Assembly: GCA_040544425.1 (NCBI GenBank)
Contig: JBEONO010000012.1
Span: 1-64,000 of the forward strand
Source of the DNA: Solimicrobium sp040544425
Lineage (GTDB): Bacteria > Pseudomonadota > Gammaproteobacteria > Burkholderiales > Burkholderiaceae_D
DNA length: 64,000 bases
Reading direction: 5' to 3'
Shown in pieces: positions 1 to 7,794 of the stretch (its first letter is position 1; each line of letters begins with the position of its first letter). The translations under genes were made by a program, and so were the position numbers. The notes below the pieces were generated by a model. That model had not been told where the DNA came from and did no database searches. It saw only the letters and a list, made by a program, of their open reading frames with translations.

Positions 1-119
1 TTGTGCCGGAATCGGTGGCAAGAGGCGAACTTCGATCGCTGAGAGATCCTGTCGAGGATACTGAAGAATAGTACATGCGGATGCCACGCAAATTTAAGGC
101 AGAATAGGTGACCCCGCGT

Positions 120-1601
120 TTATATATGAATATTCACACAATATGTCGATTCTATATACTCAAAAAGCTTAACCGCAGTTTCTGTTCCGTTGCTCCCCAA
201 ACCCCACAGATCCAGACTGGCTGCCAGTATTTCGCTGCTGGTTGTATGCAAGGCGCGCGCAGAGTGACGCACGGTTCGAATCAGTTCATGCAGATTGCTG
301 TAGGTACCGCGCAGGTCGTTGATCACATCGGTACACTCGTCGCGGCCGGGAGGCTTGCCAGGACGATTACGCAGATCTCCGCGTGCTACTTCCTGTAAAT
401 GGGTGCGAATTAAATGTAATCCGCCGCTGGTCACCATGAAAAAGCTGTAGAAAAAATAGGCAGCCAGTGCCAGGCAAATGGCAATCGCCAGACTGATCAA
501 ATTCAATGTTGATTTCATCGTGCTGATACGTTTGGCCAGCAAGCCATCCAGGCTCGCTGATAACCGACCAGCCAGACTGTACTGATCCTCCATTACTTTA
601 TTGGCGTTCGCCACGTAAGTCGATTGGGCTTCCTCAGTGAAGGTCTGCGCATCAATCACGGTTTTGCGCGCCAGGCTGAAAAACGCGGCGGTGCCGTCAA
701 AGACTTGCGATGCATTGATCGTTTCCACCAGAGATGTATTGCTGGCCAAGGCTTTGGCCAGGTCGTCACGCAGATTTGAAAACTGGAATTCCGCGACTGG
801 AATCAGCTCACTCAATCCGCGCTGTTGTTCCGGTGTGATGGCACCAGACTTCAAGACTTTCAGGCCCAGACCTCGCAGCTTTCCGGTATTTTCAAGGATA
901 TCCGGAATCCGGCCGTACACCGAATCCATCAAATAGAAGCTGTCGATGTCCGGATCCAGGGTGAGGTTGGACGAATCGGCGACGTTGCCAAGCAGGGTAA
1001 TCAGGGCCTTGACGTATTCAGTGTGCGCCTTGAATACCTCGTCGCCACTGGCCGTGGCTGTCTTGGCAAAAGCAGCCTGCGCTTCCGCATAGCTTTTCGA
1101 CGTTCCCAGTGTGCTGCCGAGACGTTTGTCGACTTCCGCCAGCTTGGCCTGGGCATCTCTCAAGCGGTCTGAAACAGTAGCCATGGTCGCCGGTGCAGTC
1201 CCGCTGGCTGCAGCAACCGTCGCGTCGCGGCGCAGTTGCTGCGCCAGATCAAGCACCGGAAAGACTTGATTGTTGTATTCGACCCCGATCCGTTCCTTGG
1301 CTGAAAAATCGATCTGGTCAACCATGCTCGAGTAATAGAACCAGACCGTGATGGCAAGCGGGATCAGAAACATGCAGGTGACCAGCAGCATCTTGCCTTT
1401 GAAGCGCAGATTGGTCATCAAATTGACGCCAGGTGTCCAGAAGCCATTTTGATGAAACTGATTGGCTACCGTAGTTTCGTTTTCTGGCGGCGCAAGAAAT
1501 TGTTTTAATTCCGGGCTGACTCGCTGGGGTGGCTGGGGTGGCTTAGTTGGGCTGATCTTTGCGCTGATTTTTGTGCTGCTCTTGGTCAAGTCTGTGGACA
1601 T
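120..1601 (-). CDS. Methyl-accepting chemotaxis protein, C-terminally truncated
   Basis: The protein has a proline-rich cytoplasmic start, a membrane segment near residues 70-92, a periplasmic sensing region of about 270 residues, a second membrane segment near 365-390 and a HAMP-like linker. This is the front half of a chemoreceptor. The long helical signalling domain that contacts CheA/CheW is absent. Homology fades shortly after the motif SSEILAASLDL, and the last 30 or so residues do not look like a chemoreceptor. A full-length protein would be some 250 residues longer. A GGGAAG ribosome site supports the start. The receiver gene upstream on the same strand is 21 bases away, so the two are probably cotranscribed. 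It cannot signal in the usual way unless a frameshift hides the rest. Family sure; loss of the signalling domain seen directly. Confidence 0.75.
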   Translation of the reverse strand: MSTDLTKSSTKISAKISPTKPPQPPQRVSPELKQFLAPPENETTVANQFHQNGFWTPGVNLMTNLRFKGKMLLVTCMFLIPLAITVWFYYSSMVDQIDFSAKERIGVEYNNQVFPVLDLAQQLRRDATVAAASGTAPATMATVSDRLRDAQAKLAEVDKRLGSTLGTSKSYAEAQAAFAKTATASGDEVFKAHTEYVKALITLLGNVADSSNLTLDPDIDSFYLMDSVYGRIPDILENTGKLRGLGLKVLKSGAITPEQQRGLSELIPVAEFQFSNLRDDLAKALASNTSLVETINASQVFDGTAAFFSLARKTVIDAQTFTEEAQSTYVANANKVMEDQYSLAGRLSASLDGLLAKRISTMKSTLNLISLAIAICLALAAYFFYSFFMVTSGGLHLIRTHLQEVARGDLRNRPGKPPGRDECTDVINDLRGTYSNLHELIRTVRHSARALHTTSSEILAASLDLWGLGSNGTETAVKLFEYIESTYCVNIHI

Positions 1602-1622
1602 TATTGTCTTCCCGTTGTTTTT

Positions 1623-2039
1623 TTAATTGGAACTTAAGTGAAACATCACGCGATTCATTTCAAACTTTAACTGATCAGGGTTGACCGGCTTGCTGATATA
1701 ACCATCGGCCCCTGCCTGCTTCAGGCGCTGCGCATCACTGGGCTCAGCATGCCCCGTCAACATGATGATGGGCTGATATTTTCCGGATAATTTTTCTTCG
1801 CCACGAATCGTAGCGAGGGTCTCAAGGCCATCCATGACCGGCATCATCACGTCCAGCAGAACCAGATCAAACTCTCGCTGCGACAGGCACTCGATTGCCA
1901 GCGCGCCATTCTCAACAATAACGCCGGTATGACCCAGACTGTTCAGTATGCCTGCCGTTACCCGTTGCATCATGAAGTCATCATCAACCACCAGAACCGT
2001 GAAATGAAATTGCGCCATTGGTGTAGTCTGTGATGTCAT
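1623..2039 (-). CDS. Single-domain CheY-like response regulator
   Basis: A stand-alone receiver domain. It shows the acidic pair in VVDDDF, the phospho-acceptor aspartate in LLDVMMP, the switch threonine in MLTGH and the conserved lysine in SKPV. There is no output domain, so it should act by protein contact, as CheY or a stalk-type adaptor does. It lies just upstream of the truncated chemoreceptor on the same strand, which suggests a shared chemosensory or motility role. The start is uncertain. An upstream ATG at 2114 would add 25 residues that do not resemble a receiver, so the ATG at 2039 was chosen; neither has a well-spaced ribosome site. Confidence 0.85.
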   Translation of the reverse strand: MTSQTTPMAQFHFTVLVVDDDFMMQRVTAGILNSLGHTGVIVENGALAIECLSQREFDLVLLDVMMPVMDGLETLATIRGEEKLSGKYQPIIMLTGHAEPSDAQRLKQAGADGYISKPVNPDQLKFEMNRVMFHLSSN

Positions 2040-2256
2040 GGAAACATATAAAATTGAATTCAACTCTCTCGTCAATGAAGCAGAAACATCACATTGGAAA
2101 GCGACACGTCGCATCCTCCCCGGCTCTCAGCTTAGGATAGTTTTCTTGAATATCCAGGTTCGTGACAAGAACGGTTCAGGCGTCTAAAAAATAACGACAA
2201 CACTGACAGTGACTGTAGTTGAAGACCTACATGGTTTGAAATTTCGCTGCATGCGC

Positions 2257-2604
2257 CTAAGCTGCGCTGCTGGTCTTGAATGCAAACGCAAAAAACGCCG
2301 CCATGCCTAAACAGGCAAACGCGACAATATAATTCCAGGCCAGTTTTTCTTTCAGAAAAAATATCGCGAACACGATGAACACGCACAGCGTAATCACTTC
2401 CTGAATGATCTTCAGCTGGAAGCCGGTGAAGTGCGTATAGCCAAGCCGGTTGGCCGGCACGGCAAGACAGTATTCAAACAAGGCAATGCCCCAGGAGACC
2501 AGGATGGCTTTCCAGAGCGCCCAGTCGTGACCGTATTTCAAATGGCCATACCAGGCAAAGGTCATAAAAATATTGGATAGAACCAGAAGCAGGATAGTGT
2601 TCAT
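2257..2604 (-). CDS. DUF486 family small membrane protein
   Basis: A 115-residue protein with four predicted membrane helices and almost no soluble part. Its pattern (an early WYGHLKYG, then an EYCLAVPANRLGY stretch and a C-terminal helix) fits the DUF486 family, which resembles half of a DMT-type transporter. The biochemical role of the family is not known. It follows the threonine aldolase gene by 29 bases on the same strand and could share its transcript. Confidence 0.8.
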   Translation of the reverse strand: MNTILLLVLSNIFMTFAWYGHLKYGHDWALWKAILVSWGIALFEYCLAVPANRLGYTHFTGFQLKIIQEVITLCVFIVFAIFFLKEKLAWNYIVAFACLGMAAFFAFAFKTSSAA

Positions 2605-2633
2605 CGGAGCATTTCAAAAAAATTCTCAGTTGT

Positions 2634-3674
2634 TCATACAGCAGAGCGTAAGCTGTCCAGAAATTCCGTTACGGCCGATTGCGGGGTAAACCACGATGTG
2701 ACCAAACGAATTACAGAATGCTGCGGCACTTCTGATTTACACCAGACATGAAACCCGTAACGCTGTTTTAATTGTGCGATCAGCACGTCAGAGAGGATGG
2801 GAAATAACTGGTTGGTCGCACTGTCGTGCATGAACTTGATCCCCAGCTCGGTCAATCCCTGCGCCAGCTGCGCAGCCATGTGATTGGCGTGCAGCGCATT
2901 CTGGATATACAGATCATCCCGGAAAAATTCGGTGAACTGAGTCGCCACGGAACGCGCTTTGGCGAGCAAGGCACCGCGTTGACGCAGGTGGTAAACAAAA
3001 TCGCTTTGTAACGCCGGGTTGGTGATGACAATCGCCTCACCCATCAAGCCGCCATTTTTGGTGCCGCCAATATAAAACATGTCGCAGCAGCGCGCGATGT
3101 CGACTAGCGTGAAGTCAGCCCGGGATGAGGCCAGCGCGTGACCAAGCCGCGCGCCATCCACGTACAGGTACAGCTGGCGGTCCTGACAGAACTGATACAA
3201 CTGCTCCAGCTCGCTGCGCGAATAGATCGTGCCCAGTTCGGTCGGTTGCGAAATATAGACTACCTTGGGCTTGACCATTTGCTGGTCACCGTGATGCAGA
3301 TCCAGAACGGTCTGGATCGCCTTAGTATTCAGCTTGCCCTCTTTGCCACTCACGTAATTGATTTTATGGCCGGTCGCTTCAATGGCACCGGTTTCATGAA
3401 CCTGAATATGACCGTTCTGTTCAGCGACCACCGACTCATAGGGTTTCAGCATCGAGGCCAGACAGACGATATTGGCCAGGGTGCCGCTGGCCACGAAGTG
3501 AACTGCCGCATCAGGTTGTGCACAGTGTTTCTTGATCAGATTCGCCGCTTCCAGCGTAAGCTGGTCGGCGCCGTAGCCGCGATCCTGCAGGGTATGGTTG
3601 GCGAGCAGCGCGGCCAGCAGCTGAGGGTGCGCGCCTTCGGAGTAATCATCGAAAAAAAGGAACTGGGTGGACAT
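2634..3674 (-). CDS. ltaE: Low-specificity L-threonine aldolase
   Basis: A fold-type I PLP enzyme that cleaves threonine or allo-threonine to glycine and acetaldehyde. The substrate-loop region DRGYGADQLT, the cofactor aspartate region YVDGARLGHA and the PLP lysine in GGTKNGG are all present and in order. Length (346 residues) is normal for bacterial beta-eliminating-lyase-family aldolases. The ATG at 3674 is preferred over 3686 because GGAG lies at the right distance before it, inside the upstream ATGGAG. The gene is followed by the DUF486 gene. Substrate stereopreference cannot be read from sequence alone. Confidence 0.88.
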   Translation of the reverse strand: MSTQFLFFDDYSEGAHPQLLAALLANHTLQDRGYGADQLTLEAANLIKKHCAQPDAAVHFVASGTLANIVCLASMLKPYESVVAEQNGHIQVHETGAIEATGHKINYVSGKEGKLNTKAIQTVLDLHHGDQQMVKPKVVYISQPTELGTIYSRSELEQLYQFCQDRQLYLYVDGARLGHALASSRADFTLVDIARCCDMFYIGGTKNGGLMGEAIVITNPALQSDFVYHLRQRGALLAKARSVATQFTEFFRDDLYIQNALHANHMAAQLAQGLTELGIKFMHDSATNQLFPILSDVLIAQLKQRYGFHVWCKSEVPQHSVIRLVTSWFTPQSAVTEFLDSLRSAV

Positions 3675-3748
3675 GTGGGACTCCATGCGGTGACAGAAAC
3701 AATCGAATTTTTAATTTGCGCGATTGTACCTGATCCTGAGTACCGCAA

Positions 3749-3853
3749 TTAAACCAACACCACGTCAACTCCGGTAGCCGTGAACAAGTCGACCAGATTG
3801 GCTGGCGCGGCCTTATCGGTGATCAGGGTATCGATCTGATCCATTCTGGTGAT
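3749..3853 (-). pseudogene. Duplicated 3' end of the agaR regulator gene
   Basis: These 105 bases repeat the last 105 bases of the intact agaR gene (4737-4841) with about ten mismatches, roughly 90 percent identity by eye. Translated on the minus strand, the copy keeps the same frame and stop codon and reads DQIDTLITDKAAP through to a terminal VDVVLV, against VEVILV in the intact gene. Homology stops abruptly near 3853, so the rest of the gene is missing. The copy lies on the far side of the toxin module, which is therefore enclosed between two direct repeats of this segment. Confidence 0.85.
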
Positions 3854-3860
3854 GTGTCGA

Positions 3861-4142
3861 TCAGGGGTATTTTCGTTTAACGTGAACCACATTCAGAACG
3901 GTAACTGTTGTGTCATCCTCATCCAGAATCACCAGGTAGTTGGGATGGGCAACCAGTTCGATCGCATCCGGGACGACCAGTCCTTGTCGACGTGGGTGGT
4001 TCGGATCAGCCAACAGATCAACCTGACCATCGATGTGCAGCCACAGGTCGGCTGCGGCTTGCGGACTGCCTTGCGCGGCAATGCGCGATTCAATTGAATT
4101 CAGGTCGTCCAGATAGGTTTGTGTGCGCTGGACGCGCTTCAT
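3861..4142 (-). CDS. RelE/ParE-family toxin
   Basis: A 93-residue basic protein with the layout of the RelE/ParE superfamily: an N-terminal helical pair (TYLDDLNSIESRIAAQG), a loop with PNHPRRQG, then beta strands ending in VTVLNVVHVKRKYP. Members either cleave mRNA at the ribosome or poison gyrase, and which applies here cannot be told. Its start overlaps the end of the upstream partner gene by four bases, the tight coupling expected of a toxin-antitoxin pair. Confidence 0.75.
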   Translation of the reverse strand: MKRVQRTQTYLDDLNSIESRIAAQGSPQAAADLWLHIDGQVDLLADPNHPRRQGLVVPDAIELVAHPNYLVILDEDDTTVTVLNVVHVKRKYP

Positions 4143-4594
4143 AAGGCATCACGTTGCCGTTGCTTGGCTGCGCGCACTTCTGCCCAGTCATCCGGCTCGA
4201 TCAACCGGTTCGTCCCGTTTATCAGGTCGTCGCGTGCGGCCTGTACTTTTTGTCGTGCCCATTCACTGTGGGACAGCGCTGCGTGCGCTGCCGTCAAACG
4301 CCTGGCGGTATCGGGCCGCTTGCCTGTCTTGGCTGTCGGATCGAAATTGGCGGCATTGATTTCGTAGTTGGCAAGCTGAACTTTGTCGCGCATGAAGCGG
4401 GCAACGGCATCCAAGGAAGTAAACACGCGTTCCTTGATTTGGCCACTGCGGGTACGCACGGAAACAGTGCGTTCCACCACACCGAATTTGATATTGATTT
4501 TGAAAGCCGCCTGGTCGGCAATTACGATGGCGTGGAGGATTGCGTGGGCGTCCACTAAATCTTTTAAACTGGTCGGGCTGATTAATTCAGACAT
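4139..4594 (-). CDS. ParC-like partition-associated / putative antitoxin protein
   Basis: A 151-residue protein that resembles, from memory of the family, the plasmid partition-associated ParC proteins encoded beside RelE/ParE toxins. It begins with SLKDLVDAHAILHAIV, has a central ERTVSVRTRSG segment and a basic, helical C-terminal third (KTGKRPDTARR onward). It precedes the toxin and overlaps it by four bases, so an antitoxin or accessory role is inferred. At 151 residues it is long for a simple antitoxin. The ATG at 4594 is preferred to a GTG at 4606. The family assignment is moderate; the pairing is seen directly. Confidence 0.6.
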   Translation of the reverse strand: MSELISPTSLKDLVDAHAILHAIVIADQAAFKINIKFGVVERTVSVRTRSGQIKERVFTSLDAVARFMRDKVQLANYEINAANFDPTAKTGKRPDTARRLTAAHAALSHSEWARQKVQAARDDLINGTNRLIEPDDWAEVRAAKQRQRDAL

Positions 4595-4736
4595 AATACA
4601 ACTCACAACATAAAATAATTTATGAATTTTATCTTATAAAGTGACGGATGACCAACTGAATAGCCGTATTTTATTCATCACAATGTTGATTTATTGCAAT
4701 ACAGACTGCCAGGTAGCCTTGCCTGTTTTAGCGGGC

Positions 4737-4841
4737 TTAAACCAAAATTACCTCAACCCCGGTAGCCGTGAACAAGTCGACCAGATTGGCTGGCGCAGCC
4801 TTGTCGGTAATCAGCGTATCGATCTGATCCATTCTGGCGAT
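4737..4841. repeat. Direct repeat copy within the agaR 3' end
   Basis: This is the in-gene partner of the segment at 3749-3853. The two copies are in the same orientation about 0.99 kb apart and bracket the ParC/ParE-type module. The pattern suggests either an insertion that rebuilt the end of agaR or recombination between two alleles of the regulator. Confidence 0.85.
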
Positions 4842-5576
4842 GACCGACAGATTGCGCCGCATCAGTTTCGACGAGTCGGTCACGGCTATTACCTTGCGCG
4901 AAATTTTAATCATCTGCGCATTGAGCTGCGCTTCGAGCAGATGCGGTGTCATCAGCCCGATTTCGGGATCGATACTGTCCACGCCCAGAAACAGCCGGTC
5001 GGCATACAGACCGTCGAGCGCGTGTTCGGCCTGTGGTCCCGACAGACAGAAGGAATTGGCACGCAGCACGCCGCCTGGCATCACCAGATTCACATGCGGC
5101 GTATTGGCAAGCAGCACGGCAATGTTCAGGGCATTGGTGATTACGTTGATCGAAGTGAACTTCATGCCGCGAATTAATTTGGCAATTTCAGCGGTGGTGG
5201 AACCCGAATCCAGAATGATGGTTTCGCCGTCCACGATCTGTTTGACGGCTTCTTCGGCAATCCGCACTTTTTGCGCGCGGTGCAGGTTTTCTTTGATATT
5301 GATCGGCAGATCTTCGCCATCGCGAATCACCAGAGCACCGCCGCGCGACCGTACCAGCGCGCCCTGAGTATCGAGTGCGCGCAGATCGCTGCGTATCGAA
5401 ACTTTCGAAATCGCGAAGTGCTCGGCCAACTCGTCGACCGTGACACTGCCTTTGGCTTCGACCATTTCGCGAATCTGACGGCGTCGCTCTTCGATCATCA
5501 ACTTATGGTCGGCAGATTCGACGGGCTCACTGGCGGCGACGGGTTCCGTTTGCATGGTTTTTGATTTTTGAATCAT
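4737..5576 (-). CDS. agaR: DeoR/GlpR-family repressor of the amino-sugar locus (AgaR-like)
   Basis: A DeoR-type repressor with an N-terminal winged helix (about residues 28-85; MIEERRRQIREMVEAKG, then VTVDELAEHFAISKVSIRSDL) and a C-terminal sugar-phosphate sensor domain with the signature LDSGSTTAEIA. The family represses catabolic operons until a phosphorylated sugar binds. The adjoining kinase, isomerase and KbaZ genes fit control by galactosamine or tagatose phosphates. The first 26 residues are an extension; a start at the internal ATG (5498) is possible, and no clear ribosome site decides. A TTTC-repeat box just upstream suggests autoregulation. The last 105 bases are duplicated at 3749-3853. 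Confidence 0.85.
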   Translation of the reverse strand: MIQKSKTMQTEPVAASEPVESADHKLMIEERRRQIREMVEAKGSVTVDELAEHFAISKVSIRSDLRALDTQGALVRSRGGALVIRDGEDLPINIKENLHRAQKVRIAEEAVKQIVDGETIILDSGSTTAEIAKLIRGMKFTSINVITNALNIAVLLANTPHVNLVMPGGVLRANSFCLSGPQAEHALDGLYADRLFLGVDSIDPEIGLMTPHLLEAQLNAQMIKISRKVIAVTDSSKLMRRNLSVIARMDQIDTLITDKAAPANLVDLFTATGVEVILV

Positions 5577-5584
5577 TGTTTATT

Positions 5585-5600
5585 GAAACAGAAGTGAAAG
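5585..5600 (-). promoter_or_regulatory. Candidate AgaR operator upstream of agaR
   Basis: The plus strand reads GAAACAGAAGTGAAAG, a pair of GAAA/TTTC half-elements about ten bases apart. It is placed only eight bases before the agaR start codon. DeoR-family repressors use such TTTCG-like repeats, and closely related boxes occur at 14199-14220 and 17125-17192. This copy is the most degenerate of the three, so autoregulation is an inference. Confidence 0.45.
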
Positions 5601-5663
5601 TTTGCGTAATTTACCATAAATGAGCTGTTTGACAGCAGACTTATTGCTCACCTTCCTGCCATC

Positions 5664-6629
5664 TCAAACAGCAGAGGCGGCAGCGAGTTTCGCGATCGCA
5701 GCCGCATCCAGATCGGCCCCGGCGCACTTGGCCGCATACATCGCCGCCCCGATCGCGGGTGTCAGGATCGGCTTTCTGACCTCGAAATGACGCTGTTGCA
5801 ATTGCTGCGTAAACGGTTCCAGTAACAGACTGCCGCCGTCAAATACGCCGCCCGAGTAAGAGACCGGGAAGATCACCGAGTCGGGCACCTGCAACACCTT
5901 TCGAACCGCCATCACCATGTCGGCCAGCTCGAGCGCCGCGCGGAAAAAGATCATCCGGGCCTGATCATCACCTGCCAGCGCCGCTTCAGCCACCAGCTGG
6001 GAAATCTGCGCGATGGCGCTGCGCTGGGCACCCAGGGTGGAGTAGACATGACCACACAGATCCAGCTCTTCTTTTAATTTAAAGCGCTGCATGAACAGCT
6101 CGTGCAGGATCCCTTTCACTGCGCGGCCATCGCTCATTTTTGAAAACAGGGTCAGGCCTTCCCGGGCAATCCAGTAAGCCGAACCCTCATCGCTGAACAA
6201 CTCACCCCAGCCCCCTGCCCTGGTGCCGCGCCCCTGATATTCGCCATAGGCCATCGAACCGGTGCCGCTAATGACGCTGACCCCATCCTGGCAGGCCAGC
6301 GAACCGGCCCAGCTGCAGATCATGTCGCAGCCGCATTGATATTTGTCGCGCGCCAGAAAACCGGCCGGCAGACTGTCGAGCTGCTGCTCTACCGAGCTGT
6401 CTTCGCCAAAGGCCGGCAATCCAAAAAATGCAAAGCTCAGATCGTCCGGCTGCAGGCCTGCCTTGGCCAGCGTGGCTGCCGTGCCTTGGCGCAGGATGGC
6501 CGCGGTATTTTCCATGCCGACTTCGAGGTAATACGAACTGTTTTCCTGATGTCTGGCGCGCACATTGCCCTGGCCATCAATCAGCACGAATGCGGTTTTG
6601 GTACCACCACCGTCTACGCCCAAAAACAT
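5664..6629 (-). CDS. agaK: BadF/BadG-type amino-sugar kinase (GalNAc/GlcNAc kinase-like)
   Basis: An ASKHA-fold sugar kinase of the BadF/BadG/BcrA/BcrD group (COG2971, NagK-like). The phosphate-1 loop is FLGVDGGGTKT at the very N terminus. A second phosphate loop lies at SVISGTGSMAYG, followed by GGWGELFSDEGSAYWI, typical of these N-acetylhexosamine kinases. Inferred role: phosphorylation of GalNAc or galactosamine at C6 after uptake, feeding AgaS. Its ATG starts one base after the agaS stop (TGAcATG), so the pair is translationally coupled. Substrate is assigned from context, and GlcNAc remains possible. Confidence 0.78.
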   Translation of the reverse strand: MFLGVDGGGTKTAFVLIDGQGNVRARHQENSSYYLEVGMENTAAILRQGTAATLAKAGLQPDDLSFAFFGLPAFGEDSSVEQQLDSLPAGFLARDKYQCGCDMICSWAGSLACQDGVSVISGTGSMAYGEYQGRGTRAGGWGELFSDEGSAYWIAREGLTLFSKMSDGRAVKGILHELFMQRFKLKEELDLCGHVYSTLGAQRSAIAQISQLVAEAALAGDDQARMIFFRAALELADMVMAVRKVLQVPDSVIFPVSYSGGVFDGGSLLLEPFTQQLQQRHFEVRKPILTPAIGAAMYAAKCAGADLDAAAIAKLAAASAV

Positions 6630-6630
6630 G

Positions 6631-7794
6631 TCAGACCCCGCTCAATAATGGATAGATGGTCACACCCTGCACGACCCGGTTGACGGTGCCGGATTTGCTC
6701 GGCTGATCCGGGGTATTGCCCTGAGCGAGTGACTGCAGCAGGGCAAATAACTGGGCAAAGACGACGTACGGAAATACCAGCTCAAGGGCATTGGCGTGAT
6801 CAAACTGCGGCACGACGAAATAATCCGGGTTCGATTCGAGATCCGCTTTGGCGCTCAATGCCACGATCTGTCCGGCCTTGCCATCAGACTGCAATTCGCG
6901 CAGCAGGTCAAGGTCATAGTTGCGGGTCGTCTCGTGATTGGATAAAAAGACCACCACCAGAGTTTTGTCGTTGATCATGGTTTTCGGGCCATGCCGGAAA
7001 CCCAGCGGACTGTCAAAGGTTGCCAGCACCTGGCCGTCTGACAGTTCCAGCAGTTTCAGTGCCGCTTCTTCGGCCAGACCGCGCAATTCATTGCTGCCCA
7101 AATAAATCACGCGTTCAAAGCGCTTTGCGACCAGACGATGAATCAAGGGCAGCGCGTTGGCGATGACATAGCTGCCAGCCTGACTGATCGCTGCGCCATC
7201 AATCAGCTTGAACGCCAGGCAGGCCGAATAAAACATCGACGTAAAACTTGAGGTCATGGCAAAGCCACGGTCGTGGGTCGCGAGCGGCAGCAGCACGGCG
7301 AGGCCATTTTTATTTTTACGGGTCTGCAAATACAATTCACCCTGCTCATTGCAGGTGAAAATCAAATGGTGAATCGACGCGCAGCACTGGTTCGCCAGTT
7401 CCACGGCCGCCAGACTTTCCGGGCTGCTTCCCGAACGGGCAAACGACACCATCAAGGTCGGCACGCTGGCCTGAAAATACAGGCTCGGACCCGATACCAG
7501 GTCGGTGGTCGGAATCGCTTCGACGCGACGACCCAGCTTGTTGAGCATCAATGGTGCGATGCATTTGCCGATGAACGCGGATGTCCCGGCACCGGTCAGG
7601 ATAATGCGCAGATCAGCCTGGGCCAGCAAGGGCGCGAGAAAAGCGTCGAGCTGTGCGCGGTGTTCTGCCAGCACGGCGGCCACGTCGGTCCAGACTGCAG
7701 GTTGTTGATTGATTTCTGCAGCGGTCAAGGCGCCACCCTGCTTGGTCAGCAATGCCGAATCGAAGCCTAAAATCTGTCGTGTATTTATTTGCAT
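6631..7794 (-). CDS. agaS: SIS-domain sugar isomerase/deaminase AgaS
   Basis: A 387-residue protein with two sugar-isomerase (SIS) domains. The first shows ILTGAGTSAFIG and VSFARSGSSPESL, the phosphosugar-binding signature. The second holds VIYLGSNELRGLAEEAALK and the conserved GFRHGPK. This is the AgaS type, which deaminates and isomerises galactosamine-6-phosphate to tagatose-6-phosphate, rather than the GlmS or NagB type. Its start overlaps the end of kbaZ by ten bases and has GGAG in place, so kbaZ, agaS and agaK form a coupled unit. Confidence 0.87.
   Translation of the reverse strand: MQINTRQILGFDSALLTKQGGALTAAEINQQPAVWTDVAAVLAEHRAQLDAFLAPLLAQADLRIILTGAGTSAFIGKCIAPLMLNKLGRRVEAIPTTDLVSGPSLYFQASVPTLMVSFARSGSSPESLAAVELANQCCASIHHLIFTCNEQGELYLQTRKNKNGLAVLLPLATHDRGFAMTSSFTSMFYSACLAFKLIDGAAISQAGSYVIANALPLIHRLVAKRFERVIYLGSNELRGLAEEAALKLLELSDGQVLATFDSPLGFRHGPKTMINDKTLVVVFLSNHETTRNYDLDLLRELQSDGKAGQIVALSAKADLESNPDYFVVPQFDHANALELVFPYVVFAQLFALLQSLAQGNTPDQPSKSGTVNRVVQGVTIYPLLSGV

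Noticed and set aside
2170..2225. Imperfect hairpin with a T-run after the DUF486 gene
   Set aside because: The stem has several mismatches on inspection, so I could not support it as a terminator.
4690..4736. Weak inverted repeat after agaR as terminator
   Set aside because: Only four to five pairs (CAGG/CCTG) with no clear T-run.
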